From the NCBI RefSeq assembly GCF_028369065.1, contig NZ_JAQNDA010000001.1, positions 434,001 to 498,000 on the forward strand: 64,000 nt of DNA, given 5' to 3'. The notes beneath the pieces were generated by a model. The model worked only from the letters and a program-made list of their open reading frames with translations, had not been told where the DNA came from and made no database searches. The position numbers were made by a program, and so were the translations under genes. The stretch's first letter is position 1. Every line of letters starts with the position of its first letter. This document shows positions 1-7,752 of this stretch, one piece after another. The DNA is from Marinobacter sp. SS21 (GTDB lineage Bacteria > Pseudomonadota > Gammaproteobacteria > Pseudomonadales > Oleiphilaceae).

Positions 1-281
1 TTCAGGTCCACGATGTGGCGGGCAAGCCCACTCCGCCACCGCCGGATGCGCCGTTCCTGCGCTGCACCCGAACCCTGGAGCCGGGTATGGTGGTGACCGT
101 GGAGCCTGGCTTGTACTTCATACCGGCGCTGTTGCAGTCGTTACTGCAGGACGGGCTTGGTGGGCATCTGAATCGGCCGCTGCTCGACGAATTGATGCCC
201 TGCGGCGGCGTGCGTATCGAGGATAACGTGCTGGTCTGCGAGAGCGGTCACCGTAATCTGACTCGGGCCCACCTGCCTTGA
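1..281 (+). CDS. pepQ: Xaa-Pro dipeptidase PepQ, C-terminal end (5' end outside window)
   Basis: This is the last ~92 codons of a gene that enters from the left; the reading frame starts at base 3. The translation begins QVHDVAG and contains VEPGLYF and GGVRIEDNV. These match the end of the pita-bread metallopeptidase PepQ, which cleaves dipeptides with C-terminal proline. The glutamates in VEPGLY and RIEDNV correspond to the last two metal ligands of the dinuclear site. The remaining ligands (two Asp, one His) lie upstream of the window. The C-terminal length and motif spacing look normal. It is followed by a 173-bp gap holding the bfd promoter, so it probably ends its transcription unit here. 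The family call is firm; only the tail can be judged. Confidence 0.85.
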   Translation, partial: QVHDVAGKPTPPPPDAPFLRCTRTLEPGMVVTVEPGLYFIPALLQSLLQDGLGGHLNRPLLDELMPCGGVRIEDNVLVCESGHRNLTRAHLP

Positions 282-389
282 GTGATGCTGGCCGAGCCGA
301 AGCGGTCGCAACGCGCGTTTAAAAAGCCTTTGGTAGCAATGGCTTGGTTTCTGGTGGTCAAAGTTGCACGATTTTTGTCCTGAAAAGGC

Positions 390-422
390 TTGCAATACGA
401 TATGCAAATAACAATAATTATC
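390..422 (+). promoter_or_regulatory. Promoter of bfd with overlapping Fur box
   Basis: A -35 element TTGCAA (390-395) and a -10 element AATAAT (413-418, one mismatch to consensus) are 17 bases apart. Bases 404-422 match the 19-base Fur box consensus at 14 of 19 positions and cover the -10 element. Binding of Fe-Fur there would block RNA polymerase. This fits known biology: bfd is induced under iron starvation in Pseudomonas. The start codon follows at 455. The promoter parts are read directly; regulation by Fur is inferred. Confidence 0.6.
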
Positions 423-454
423 ACTAACTTTGACGACCTCAAGAGTTTTTCACT

Positions 455-661
455 ATGTACGTTTGTTTGTGCCACGGTGTAACCGACCGCGATATCCGTG
501 AAGCCGTTGAGAATGGTGTGAACTCCATGCGTCAGCTGGGCAAGGAGCTGGGCGTGGGTCGTCAATGCGGTCGCTGTGCCTGTACTGCCCGAGAAATTCT
601 GCGGGAAACCAAAACCTCCGACTACCTCGCCATGGCGAACATGCTTGCCCAGCCTGCCTGA
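455..661 (+). CDS. bfd: Bacterioferritin-associated ferredoxin Bfd
   Basis: A 68-residue [2Fe-2S] protein with the Bfd cysteine pattern: C4-x-C6 near the N-terminus and C38-x2-C41 in the middle, with an additional C43. In Pseudomonas aeruginosa Bfd docks on bacterioferritin and passes electrons to the ferritin core, so that stored iron is released as Fe2+ to the cytosol. The length matches the family (about 64-73 residues). It sits 136 bp upstream of the bacterioferritin gene in the same direction. The Fur box directly upstream suggests induction when iron is scarce. The start ATG gives the canonical MYVCLC N-terminus. Confidence 0.95.
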   Translation: MYVCLCHGVTDRDIREAVENGVNSMRQLGKELGVGRQCGRCACTAREILRETKTSDYLAMANMLAQPA

Positions 662-797
662 GGCGCCGGCGTCCTTCAAGTTCCTGCTTGGCCCCTCCAA
701 CTTCCTGATTGAGAAGTATTTTCCGCTGCGGTTTTTTCTTACTGCGGTTTGGGTCTATCCTTAATTCTCTGGCCGATATGAGAGAGGAGACCCGGCA

Positions 798-1274
798 ATG
801 AAAGGTGACAAGAAAGTCATCCAGTTCCTGAACAAAGTACTGACCAACGAACTGACTGCAATCAATCAGTATTATCTCCATGCCAAGATGTACAAAGACT
901 GGGGCATCACTAAGCTGGCGGCCAAGGAGTACGAAGAATCCATCGATGAAATGAAGCATGCCGACACGCTGATCGAGCGCATCCTGTTCCTCGAAGGCCT
1001 GCCCAACCTGCAGGATCTGAACAAGTTGCTGGTGGGCGAGAATGTCGAAGAGATGCTGAGCTGCGATCTCAAACTGGAGATGGCGGCCCATAAGGATCTT
1101 CAGGAGGCCATCCTGTATTGCGAGCAGGTGAAGGACTACACCAGTCGCCAACTGTTCCGCAGCATTCTGGACAGCGAGGAAGAGCATATCGACTGGCTGG
1201 AAACCCAGATGGAGCTGATCAGTCAGATGGGCATCCAGAATTACGTCCAGCTGCAGTCGGACTCCGCCGAATAA
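798..1274 (+). CDS. bfr: Bacterioferritin
   Basis: A 158-residue haem-containing ferritin that oxidises Fe2+ and stores it as a mineral core in a 24-mer shell. All ferroxidase ligands are in their expected places: E18, E51, H54, E94, E127 and H130. M52, the haem axial ligand that lies between subunits, is also present, so this is a true Bfr rather than a haem-free ferritin. A good ribosome binding site (GAGAGGAG) precedes the ATG. It is paired with bfd upstream. No Fur box is visible in the 136-bp gap, so it may be regulated separately or transcribed through from bfd. Confidence 0.96.
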   Translation: MKGDKKVIQFLNKVLTNELTAINQYYLHAKMYKDWGITKLAAKEYEESIDEMKHADTLIERILFLEGLPNLQDLNKLLVGENVEEMLSCDLKLEMAAHKDLQEAILYCEQVKDYTSRQLFRSILDSEEEHIDWLETQMELISQMGIQNYVQLQSDSAE

Positions 1275-1441
1275 GACATTACTGCCGGGGCGCCCGCTGG
1301 GGCGTCCTGGTTAATCCCGCCACGGATTCTTGCCCTGCTGTCAATCTTTCCTGAAGTTGTCACCCGTTGCCGCTAAAATAGCGCTTTTGTTTCGTGAGCC
1401 CCGCCGTTCGTGACGGGCAAACCCTGGGAGATTGCTTCAAT

Positions 1442-2794
1442 ATGGACCTGTCCTGCTTCAAAGCCTATGACCTGCGCGGCCGTGTGCCCGAGCAGCTGAA
1501 CCCGGAACTGGCCGAGCTGATCGGCCGCGCCTACGTGGCGGTCACTGGTGCCCGTAAGGTCATCGTCGGCTATGACATCCGCCTGTCCAGTCCTGACATC
1601 GCCAAGGCGTTGAGTGCTGGCCTGATGGCAGCCGGCGCCGATGTCTACGATATCGGCCTGTGCGGAACCGAGCAGGTGTACTTTGCCACCAGTCATTATC
1701 AGATGGATGGCGGTATCATGGTGACGGCCAGTCACAATCCCAAGGACCACAATGGCATGAAGATGGTGGGCCCGGAATCCCGTCCCATCAGTTCGGACAA
1801 TGGCCTGAACGACATCCGCGACCGGGTGCTGGCGCCGTTTGAGGATGCCGCCGAACCGGGCCGGAGCCAGGTCCTGGACGTGGCGGCGGCCTACGTCGAG
1901 CACTTGCTCGGTTATGTGGATCGCGGTGCCCTTGCCCCCATGAAGATCGTGGTCAACGCCGGCAATGGCGGTGCCGGTCTGGTGATCGATGCCCTGGAGG
2001 CGGCGCTGCCGTTTGACTTCATCAAGGTTCATCACCAGCCCGATGGCCGCTTCCCCAATGGGGTGCCGAACCCGATCCTGGAAGAAAATCGCGCCGCCAC
2101 TGCGGAGGCGGTGGTTGAGCACCAGGCCGCCATGGGTATCGCCTGGGACGGCGACTACGACCGCTGTTTCTTCTTTGACGAGAACGGTCGCTTCATCGAG
2201 GGCTACTACATCGTGGGCCTGCTGGCGGACCAGTTCCTGCGCAAGTCCGGTGGCGGGCGGGTGATTCACGACCCGCGCCTGACCTGGAATACCCTGGATC
2301 TGGTGGCCGCCGCCGGCGGTGAGGCGGTAGAAAGCAAGACCGGCCATGCCTTCATCAAGCAGCGCATGCGGGATGAGGATGCGGTGTATGGCGGGGAAAT
2401 GAGTGCCCACCACTACTTCCGCGACTTCGCCTACTGCGACAGTGGCATGATCCCCTGGCTGTTGGTGGCCGAGCGCCTGTGCCAGTCTGGCCAGACGCTG
2501 TCGTCGTTGATCGATGCCCGCATCGAGGCTTACCCGGCCAGTGGCGAGATTAACCGCACCATAGCCAACCCACCGCAGGTGATTGCCGCCATTGAGCAGA
2601 CCTACGGCGGTCAGGCCAAGTCGGTCAGTCATGTGGACGGCCTCAGCGTGGAGTTCGAGCACTGGCGCTTCAACCTGCGGATGTCCAACACCGAACCGGT
2701 GGTGCGGCTGAATGTGGAGGCCCGTGGAGACCGCGGCCTGATGGAGGCGAAAACCGCCGAGCTGTTGGCGGAAATGGATCGGTTAAACGGCTGA
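1442..2794 (+). CDS. manB: Phosphomannomutase (CpsG/ManB type)
   Basis: A 450-residue alpha-D-phosphohexomutase that converts mannose-6-phosphate to mannose-1-phosphate for GDP-mannose and polysaccharide synthesis. The active-site serine loop TASHNPKDHNG (Ser97), the metal-binding DGDYDRC loop, the sugar-binding GEMSAHH motif and the phosphate-binding SNTEPVVRLN motif are all intact and in order. The closest remembered relative is E. coli CpsG (long stretches such as KTGHAFIK and MSAHHYFRDFAY); AlgC of Pseudomonas is more distant. The frame is open from a GTG at 1394, but the ATG at 1442, behind GGGAG, gives the family N-terminus MDLSCFKAYD. No GDP-mannose pyrophosphorylase gene lies next to it, so it stands alone here. 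Confidence 0.92.
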   Translation: MDLSCFKAYDLRGRVPEQLNPELAELIGRAYVAVTGARKVIVGYDIRLSSPDIAKALSAGLMAAGADVYDIGLCGTEQVYFATSHYQMDGGIMVTASHNPKDHNGMKMVGPESRPISSDNGLNDIRDRVLAPFEDAAEPGRSQVLDVAAAYVEHLLGYVDRGALAPMKIVVNAGNGGAGLVIDALEAALPFDFIKVHHQPDGRFPNGVPNPILEENRAATAEAVVEHQAAMGIAWDGDYDRCFFFDENGRFIEGYYIVGLLADQFLRKSGGGRVIHDPRLTWNTLDLVAAAGGEAVESKTGHAFIKQRMRDEDAVYGGEMSAHHYFRDFAYCDSGMIPWLLVAERLCQSGQTLSSLIDARIEAYPASGEINRTIANPPQVIAAIEQTYGGQAKSVSHVDGLSVEFEHWRFNLRMSNTEPVVRLNVEARGDRGLMEAKTAELLAEMDRLNG

Positions 2795-2834
2795 GGCCGC
2801 AGGGGCGCACCAGGCTGCCCCTGCTGAGGGAGTA

Positions 2835-3203
2835 TTAGCCGCCCAGGCTGAGCCAGGTGCGGACGATGCCGTAGCCCCAAACTCCGAGCAGGGTCAGCGC
2901 CAACAAGCCGAAGATGATCTTGTGGCGCAGCTGGCGTTCGGCGCTGGCGGCCACCACCCAGCGCAGGTACATCAGGCCGATGAAGCTGGCGAAGACCCCC
3001 AGGCTGGCCAGGGCCGGGACCAGCAGCCAGCCCGGGCTGACCGGCTCACCGCTCTGGCCGAGGTTGCTGAGGATGGCCATGGAACCCACCAGGATGGCCA
3101 GGGCGGTGAACTCCAGGGCCAGTAGCGGCTTGCGCCAGCGTTGGGCTGAGGGTGCGGGTCTGGTATGACTAGGGGATGATGGGGTTGACACGAGTGACTC
3201 CAT
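2835..3203 (-). CDS. Small membrane protein, function unknown
   Basis: A 122-residue protein with a polar N-terminal ~25 residues and three predicted membrane segments (roughly 28-46, 58-79 and 95-115). A basic stretch AERQLRHK precedes the third segment. No catalytic motif is visible and I do not recognise a named family. It is convergent with manB (40 bp apart) and divergent from the cytochrome c5 gene; its start lies about 40 bp from the proposed cycB -10 element. The composition resembles real integral membrane proteins, which supports it being a gene. Its function is unknown. Confidence 0.7.
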   Translation of the reverse strand: MESLVSTPSSPSHTRPAPSAQRWRKPLLALEFTALAILVGSMAILSNLGQSGEPVSPGWLLVPALASLGVFASFIGLMYLRWVVAASAERQLRHKIIFGLLALTLLGVWGYGIVRTWLSLGG

Positions 3204-3243
3204 GTTTTGGGGTGTGTTGGTTTTTTTGCCCGGCGGCAGCCGC

Positions 3244-3249
3244 TATAAT
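3244..3249 (+). promoter_or_regulatory. Candidate -10 element for cytochrome c5
   Basis: A perfect TATAAT lies 44 bases upstream of the chosen cycB ATG. No good -35 is found at 16-18 bases; the region upstream is a T-rich run. The assignment rests on the -10 alone. Confidence 0.35.
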
Positions 3250-3292
3250 GCGCGCAGATTATTATAACGCTCTAATGCGAGGTGCATTGAAG

Positions 3293-3709
3293 ATGAAGAG
3301 AGTCCTGGCTGTTGTGCTGCTTGCTTTCGGCTTGTCTGCCGGCGCAGCAATGGCGAACGTAGAAGATGAAATCCGCGCACGCATTGCGCCGATTGGTGAA
3401 GTCTGCCTGCAGGGCGACGACGAATGCGGTGCCGCCGCAGCGCCTGCGGCCACGGCCAGTGCCGGCCCCCGCTCCGGCGACGCGGTCTACAACGCTGTGT
3501 GTATGGCGTGTCATTCTACCGGTGCCGCCGGAGCCCCAATCGTAGGGGATGCCGGAGCCTGGGGTGCGCGCATCGACAAGGGGCTCGACACCCTGATCAG
3601 CCACGCCATCAACGGTTTCAATGCCATGCCCGCCAAAGGCGGCTGCGCCAACTGCCCGGATGAAGAAATCCAGGCGGCGGTGGAGTACATGGTGAGCGAG
3701 AGCAAGTAA
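3293..3709 (+). CDS. cycB: Cytochrome c5, periplasmic
   Basis: A 138-residue class I c-type cytochrome. An N-terminal signal peptide (MKRVLAVVLLAFG, cleavage near AMA/NVED) exports it to the periplasm. CMACH is the haem-attachment site and the Met in FNAMPAKGG is the likely sixth ligand. The CANC pair just after it is the cysteine pair typical of cytochrome c5. An Ala/Pro-rich linker (about residues 45-62) joins the mature N-terminus to the haem domain. It would carry electrons in the respiratory chain. The reading frame is open to 3176, but the ATG at 3293 is the one that gives a signal peptide. Confidence 0.92.
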   Translation: MKRVLAVVLLAFGLSAGAAMANVEDEIRARIAPIGEVCLQGDDECGAAAAPAATASAGPRSGDAVYNAVCMACHSTGAAGAPIVGDAGAWGARIDKGLDTLISHAINGFNAMPAKGGCANCPDEEIQAAVEYMVSESK

Positions 3710-3728
3710 CCGCCTGGTTGCTCGACCG

Positions 3729-3789
3729 AGCACCAAAAAGCAAAAAAAGGGGGTCAGAACCTAGGTTCTGACCCCCTTTTTTTGGTGCT
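3729..3789. terminator. Long perfect palindrome between convergent genes (bidirectional terminator or REP-like element)
   Basis: Bases 3742-3783 form a perfect 42-base palindrome: seven A, GGGGGTCAGAACC, a central TA, then the mirror image ending in seven T. An outer arm AGCACC (3729-3734) pairs with GGTGCT (3784-3789). The hairpin with flanking A and T runs lies between convergent cycB and rep and could terminate transcription in both directions. The GGGGTCAGA...TCTGACCCC core resembles short palindromes that I recall as repeated in many proteobacterial genomes, so it may be a mobile palindromic repeat serving as a terminator. Confidence 0.75.
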
Positions 3790-3818
3790 TTCTCGGACTT
3801 CAACGGCTGAGTGCTTTT

Positions 3819-5837
3819 TTATGCCCCCAGATCCCCCAGCAGTGCGCTCAGCGTCGCCTTGCCTTTCTTCTGGTTGGCTTCGGCGTCGGTCTCGCCCAGC
3901 CCCTGCCAGATGATGTCCTCTTCCGGCAGCTCGTCGAGGAAACGGCTGGGGATGGTTTCGATCTTCTCGCCGTACTGCTTGCGCTGGCCGGCGTAAGTCA
4001 GGGTCAGGGTTTCCCGGGCGCGGGTGATGCCCACGTACATCAGGCGGCGCTCTTCCTCTATATTGCCTTCTTCGATGCTGGTGCGGTGGGGCAGGATCTC
4101 CTCCTCCAGACCCATGATGAACACGTGGGGAAACTCCAGCCCCTTGGAGGCATGCAGGGTCAGCAGCTGTACCTTGTCGCTGTCATCCTCTTCCTCCCGC
4201 TGTTCCATCATGTCCCGCAGGATCAGTTTGCTGATGGCGTCCTCAATGCCGATCTCATCCGCGGTTCCCTTGCCGTCGTCCAGCATCCGCTGCACCGACT
4301 CCACCAGATACCAGATGTTGTCCATGCGCCGCTCTGCCTGCTTGGGCGAACCGGCGTGCTGGTGCAGCCATTCCTCGTACTCGATGTCGGTGAACAGCTG
4401 CTTGATCACCGGAATGGGGTCGTCCTCATGCAGCCGTCGACAGGTGTTCTCCACCCAGTGGGCGAAGCGGCGCAGCCGGTCCAGGCCCTTCTCGGTGACG
4501 TGGGACTCCGCGCCCAGATCCCCGAGGGCGCGAAACAGGCTGACGTTGCGGCTGCGGGCGTAGTGACTGAGCTGTTCCAGGGTGCGTGGCCCGATCTCCC
4601 GCCGCGGCACATTGACCACCCGCAGGAACGCGGCGTCGTCGTCTGGGTTGATCAATAGGCGCAGGTAGGACATGGCGTCCTTGATCTCATTCTTCGAGAA
4701 GAACGACTGGCCGCCGGAAATCCGGTAGGGAACCTGATACGCCTGCAGCTTCATTTCCAGTAACCGGGCCTGGTGATTGCCCCGGTAGAGCACGGCAAAG
4801 TCCCGCCAGGACAGCCCTTGCTTCAGTTTCTGGTCGATGATCTCGGTCGCCACCCGATCCACCTCGGCGTCTTCGTTTCGACAGCGCAGGATGCGGATTT
4901 CTTCGCCGATGGTGTGATCGCTCCACAGCGCCTTTTCGAACGTGTGGGGGTTGTTGGCGATGACGGTATTGGCGCAGCGCAGAATTCGGCTGGTGGAGCG
5001 GTAATTCTGTTCCAGCTTGGTGATTTTCAGGCTGGGGAAGTCTTCCTTCAGCTGGGCCAGGTTCTCCGGTCGGGCGCCGCGCCAGGCGTAGATCGACTGG
5101 TCATCATCGCCCACCACGGTGAAGGCGGCACGGTCCGCTACCAGCAGCTTGACCAGTTCGTACTGGCACACGTTGGTGTCCTGATACTCGTCCACCAGCA
5201 TGTAGCGAATCTTTCGGCGCCACTTGTCGAGCACATCCGGACAACTGCGAAACAGCTGCACCGGCAGCAGGATCAGGTCGTCGAAGTCGACCGCGTTGTA
5301 GGCCTTGAGGTACTCGTTGTACTTGGCGTAGATCAGCGCAATGCGCTGCTCCCGTTCGTCGGCGGCCTTGCTCAGCGCCTCGGCCGGTCCGCGCAGGCCG
5401 TTCTTCCAGTTGGAAATGGTCATCTGGATGTCGGAGACTTCATCGCCCGAGTCGGCACCGCCCTCGGTGAACATCAGGTCTTGCAGCAACGCCTTGGCAT
5501 CCTCGGCGTCAAACAGCGAGAAGCCGGGATGGTAGCCCAGGTGCGGATGCTCCTCGCGAATCATGTTGAGTCCCAGGTTGTGGAACGTCGACACGGTGAG
5601 CCCGCGGGCCAACTTGCGGTCCACCAACCGACTGACCCGTTCCTTCATCTCCCGGGCGGCCTTGTTGGTGAAGGTGACGGCGGCGATGTGGCGGCCCGGG
5701 ATACCCACCTGTTCGATCAGATAGGCCATTTTGCGGGTGATCACACTGGTCTTGCCGCTGCCGGCGCCGGCCAGTACCAGCAGGGGGCCGTCAACATAAT
5801 GGACGGCTTCACGCTGACGGGGATTGAGCTGAGACAC
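3819..5837 (-). CDS. rep: ATP-dependent DNA helicase Rep
   Basis: A 672-residue superfamily 1A 3'-5' helicase, the usual length of Rep. The Walker A motif GAGSGKT is at 24-30. TFTNKAAREMKERV (motif Ia), LVDEYQDTN (motif II), GDDDQSIYAWRGA (motif III), QNYRS (motif IV), LTLHASKGLEF (motif V) and YVGITRAR (motif VI) follow in order. Along most of its length it follows E. coli Rep more closely than UvrD. Rep clears protein roadblocks ahead of the replisome and helps restart forks. It is divergent from the GGDEF-EAL gene and convergent with cycB. Confidence 0.93.
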   Translation of the reverse strand: MSQLNPRQREAVHYVDGPLLVLAGAGSGKTSVITRKMAYLIEQVGIPGRHIAAVTFTNKAAREMKERVSRLVDRKLARGLTVSTFHNLGLNMIREEHPHLGYHPGFSLFDAEDAKALLQDLMFTEGGADSGDEVSDIQMTISNWKNGLRGPAEALSKAADEREQRIALIYAKYNEYLKAYNAVDFDDLILLPVQLFRSCPDVLDKWRRKIRYMLVDEYQDTNVCQYELVKLLVADRAAFTVVGDDDQSIYAWRGARPENLAQLKEDFPSLKITKLEQNYRSTSRILRCANTVIANNPHTFEKALWSDHTIGEEIRILRCRNEDAEVDRVATEIIDQKLKQGLSWRDFAVLYRGNHQARLLEMKLQAYQVPYRISGGQSFFSKNEIKDAMSYLRLLINPDDDAAFLRVVNVPRREIGPRTLEQLSHYARSRNVSLFRALGDLGAESHVTEKGLDRLRRFAHWVENTCRRLHEDDPIPVIKQLFTDIEYEEWLHQHAGSPKQAERRMDNIWYLVESVQRMLDDGKGTADEIGIEDAISKLILRDMMEQREEEDDSDKVQLLTLHASKGLEFPHVFIMGLEEEILPHRTSIEEGNIEEERRLMYVGITRARETLTLTYAGQRKQYGEKIETIPSRFLDELPEEDIIWQGLGETDAEANQKKGKATLSALLGDLGA

Positions 5838-5965
5838 GGTCTACCTGCCAAGGGAAAATGGGATCGAGTATTCTACACCAGCCGGCGTTGCTGTACCTTG
5901 TTAGGCAATCGGCTATTCTTGAACACAGTGAAAGGAAAAACGCCCTGCGGAAGGGATCGTCCACG

Positions 5966-7702
5966 ATGATGTTGGCCAAACAACCGGTGAGCAGTAGCAG
6001 CGTTCGAATTCTTGTCCTGAGCCCCGACTATACCGACTTCTGTTGGTATCGGGCTTTGCTGGCGGAGGATGGCGAACTGTCGACCGATCTGACCTGGTGT
6101 CCGGATCTGGTGGACTGCGAAGACCTGCTGCGCAACGCCCATTTCGATGTCATTCTGTGGGATTGTGTGTTTCACGGCGGTTCGGAAAAGGCCTTCCTGC
6201 ACTATCTGGCCGTTTCCGGCAACGACAAGCCGGTACTCGCCGTCAGTGCCGAGTCGCCAGCGGAGCTGGCCAACGAATTATTGGGGCAGGGCGCTGCGGA
6301 TTACCTCAGCAAAGCCGGACTCGACCCGTGGAGCCTGCGCCGGGCGGTGCGCTGTCTGTGGTATCGCGGCCAGCTGGGCGAGACTGAGCAGGGCCAGCTT
6401 CGTCGGGAGGTGGCCAGCGGCTTCATCAATCGCGATCTGTTTTTCGATCGTCTGCAACAGGCGCTGTTACGGGCGGAACGCGGCCGACAACGGCTGGCCC
6501 TGTTGCACCTCAACCTCGACAACTTCCGCAGCTTGAACGAGTCCATCGGCTATCAGGAGAGCGATCAGCTGATCCTGAAGCTGGCCGATCGCCTGCGCAC
6601 CAGCCTGCGGCGGGTGGATTCGCTGATGCGCATTGGCGGTGACGAATTTGCGGTGATCGTGGAAAAGGTGGAGGACTCCCTGGCGATCAGCCAGATCATC
6701 CGCAAGGTGGTGTCCAGCCTGGACGACCCCTTTGTCGTTGCCGGCCAGAATCTGCTGGTCAGTGCCAGCCTCGGTGTGGCGAGCTACCCGGAGGCGGGCG
6801 ATACCCCGGAAACGCTCATGCGGCGAGCCAACCGCGCCATGTTTGAAGCCAAGCGCGATGCCGGTACCAGTTATCGCTTCTACGACCAGCAGTTGCACAT
6901 CAACGCCGGTTACCAGCTGCGGCTGGAGGCCGACTTGCGCAATGCCCTGCGCGGTCATGAGCTGGAACTGTATTACCAGCCGCGGATCGATCTGGCCACC
7001 GAGGACGTGCGCGGGGTGGAGTGCCTGATCCGCTGGAATCACCCGGAACGGGGGCTGGTGAGCCCGGACGAATTCATTCCCGCCGCCGAGCGCAGCGGCC
7101 TGATCGTGCCCATTGGCTACTGGGTGATCGAGCAGGCCTGTGCCCGCCTGCAGCAGATGGCCGATCTCGGCTACCCGGGCTTGGTGTTTGCGGTCAATCT
7201 GTCGTTTCGCCAGTTCCATGATCGCAAGATGACCGAGACCATCTTCCGCATTATCTATAACGCCAACGTCGATACCAGTCTGATTGAGCTGGAACTGACC
7301 GAAAGCGCCATGATGCACGATCTGGATTATGCGCGCCGGTGCTTGAGAGAGCTCAACCAGCTGGGTGTCAGTTTCGCCCTGGACGATTTTGGTACCGGCT
7401 TTTCCTCCCTCAGCAACCTGCAGAACCTGCCGATCTCGCTGCTGAAGATCGACAAATCCTTCGTTCAGCAACTGGGGCGGTCGGCGGATGCCGAACATAT
7501 CATTCGAGCGATCATCAGCCTGGCCCACAGTCTGCAGATCAGTGTGGTGGCGGAGGGCGTCGAGACCGACGGTCAGCTGGAATTTCTTCGCCAGGAGCAC
7601 TGCGATGAAATACAGGGATACTACTTTGCCCGCCCCATGCCCTGGCAGGAGTTGATCGATTTCCTCCATAACCACAGCCAAGCGGCTTGCTTGCAGCAAT
7701 AA
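5966..7702 (+). CDS. GGDEF-EAL protein with N-terminal receiver-like domain
   Basis: A 578-residue cytosolic c-di-GMP enzyme. Residues ~8-130 resemble a response-regulator fold ([23 protein letters not shown]) but lack the normal acidic pocket. The GGDEF domain (about 160-315) has an intact GGDEF motif preceded by an RRVD inhibitory site. In the EAL domain (about 335-575) the signature reads ECL in GVECLIRW. The other catalytic segments are intact: [34 protein letters not shown] and QGYYFARP. Both domains could be active, with phosphodiesterase activity likely. The ATG at 5966 has AAGGGA upstream; the open frame extends to 5858 without a better start. Confidence 0.88.
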   Translation: MMLAKQPVSSSSVRILVLSPDYTDFCWYRALLAEDGELSTDLTWCPDLVDCEDLLRNAHFDVILWDCVFHGGSEKAFLHYLAVSGNDKPVLAVSAESPAELANELLGQGAADYLSKAGLDPWSLRRAVRCLWYRGQLGETEQGQLRREVASGFINRDLFFDRLQQALLRAERGRQRLALLHLNLDNFRSLNESIGYQESDQLILKLADRLRTSLRRVDSLMRIGGDEFAVIVEKVEDSLAISQIIRKVVSSLDDPFVVAGQNLLVSASLGVASYPEAGDTPETLMRRANRAMFEAKRDAGTSYRFYDQQLHINAGYQLRLEADLRNALRGHELELYYQPRIDLATEDVRGVECLIRWNHPERGLVSPDEFIPAAERSGLIVPIGYWVIEQACARLQQMADLGYPGLVFAVNLSFRQFHDRKMTETIFRIIYNANVDTSLIELELTESAMMHDLDYARRCLRELNQLGVSFALDDFGTGFSSLSNLQNLPISLLKIDKSFVQQLGRSADAEHIIRAIISLAHSLQISVVAEGVETDGQLEFLRQEHCDEIQGYYFARPMPWQELIDFLHNHSQAACLQQ

Positions 7703-7752
7703 CGCACTGTACCTTTTGCGCTTCAGTTGAAAAGCATCAGTGTAGAGGTGGC

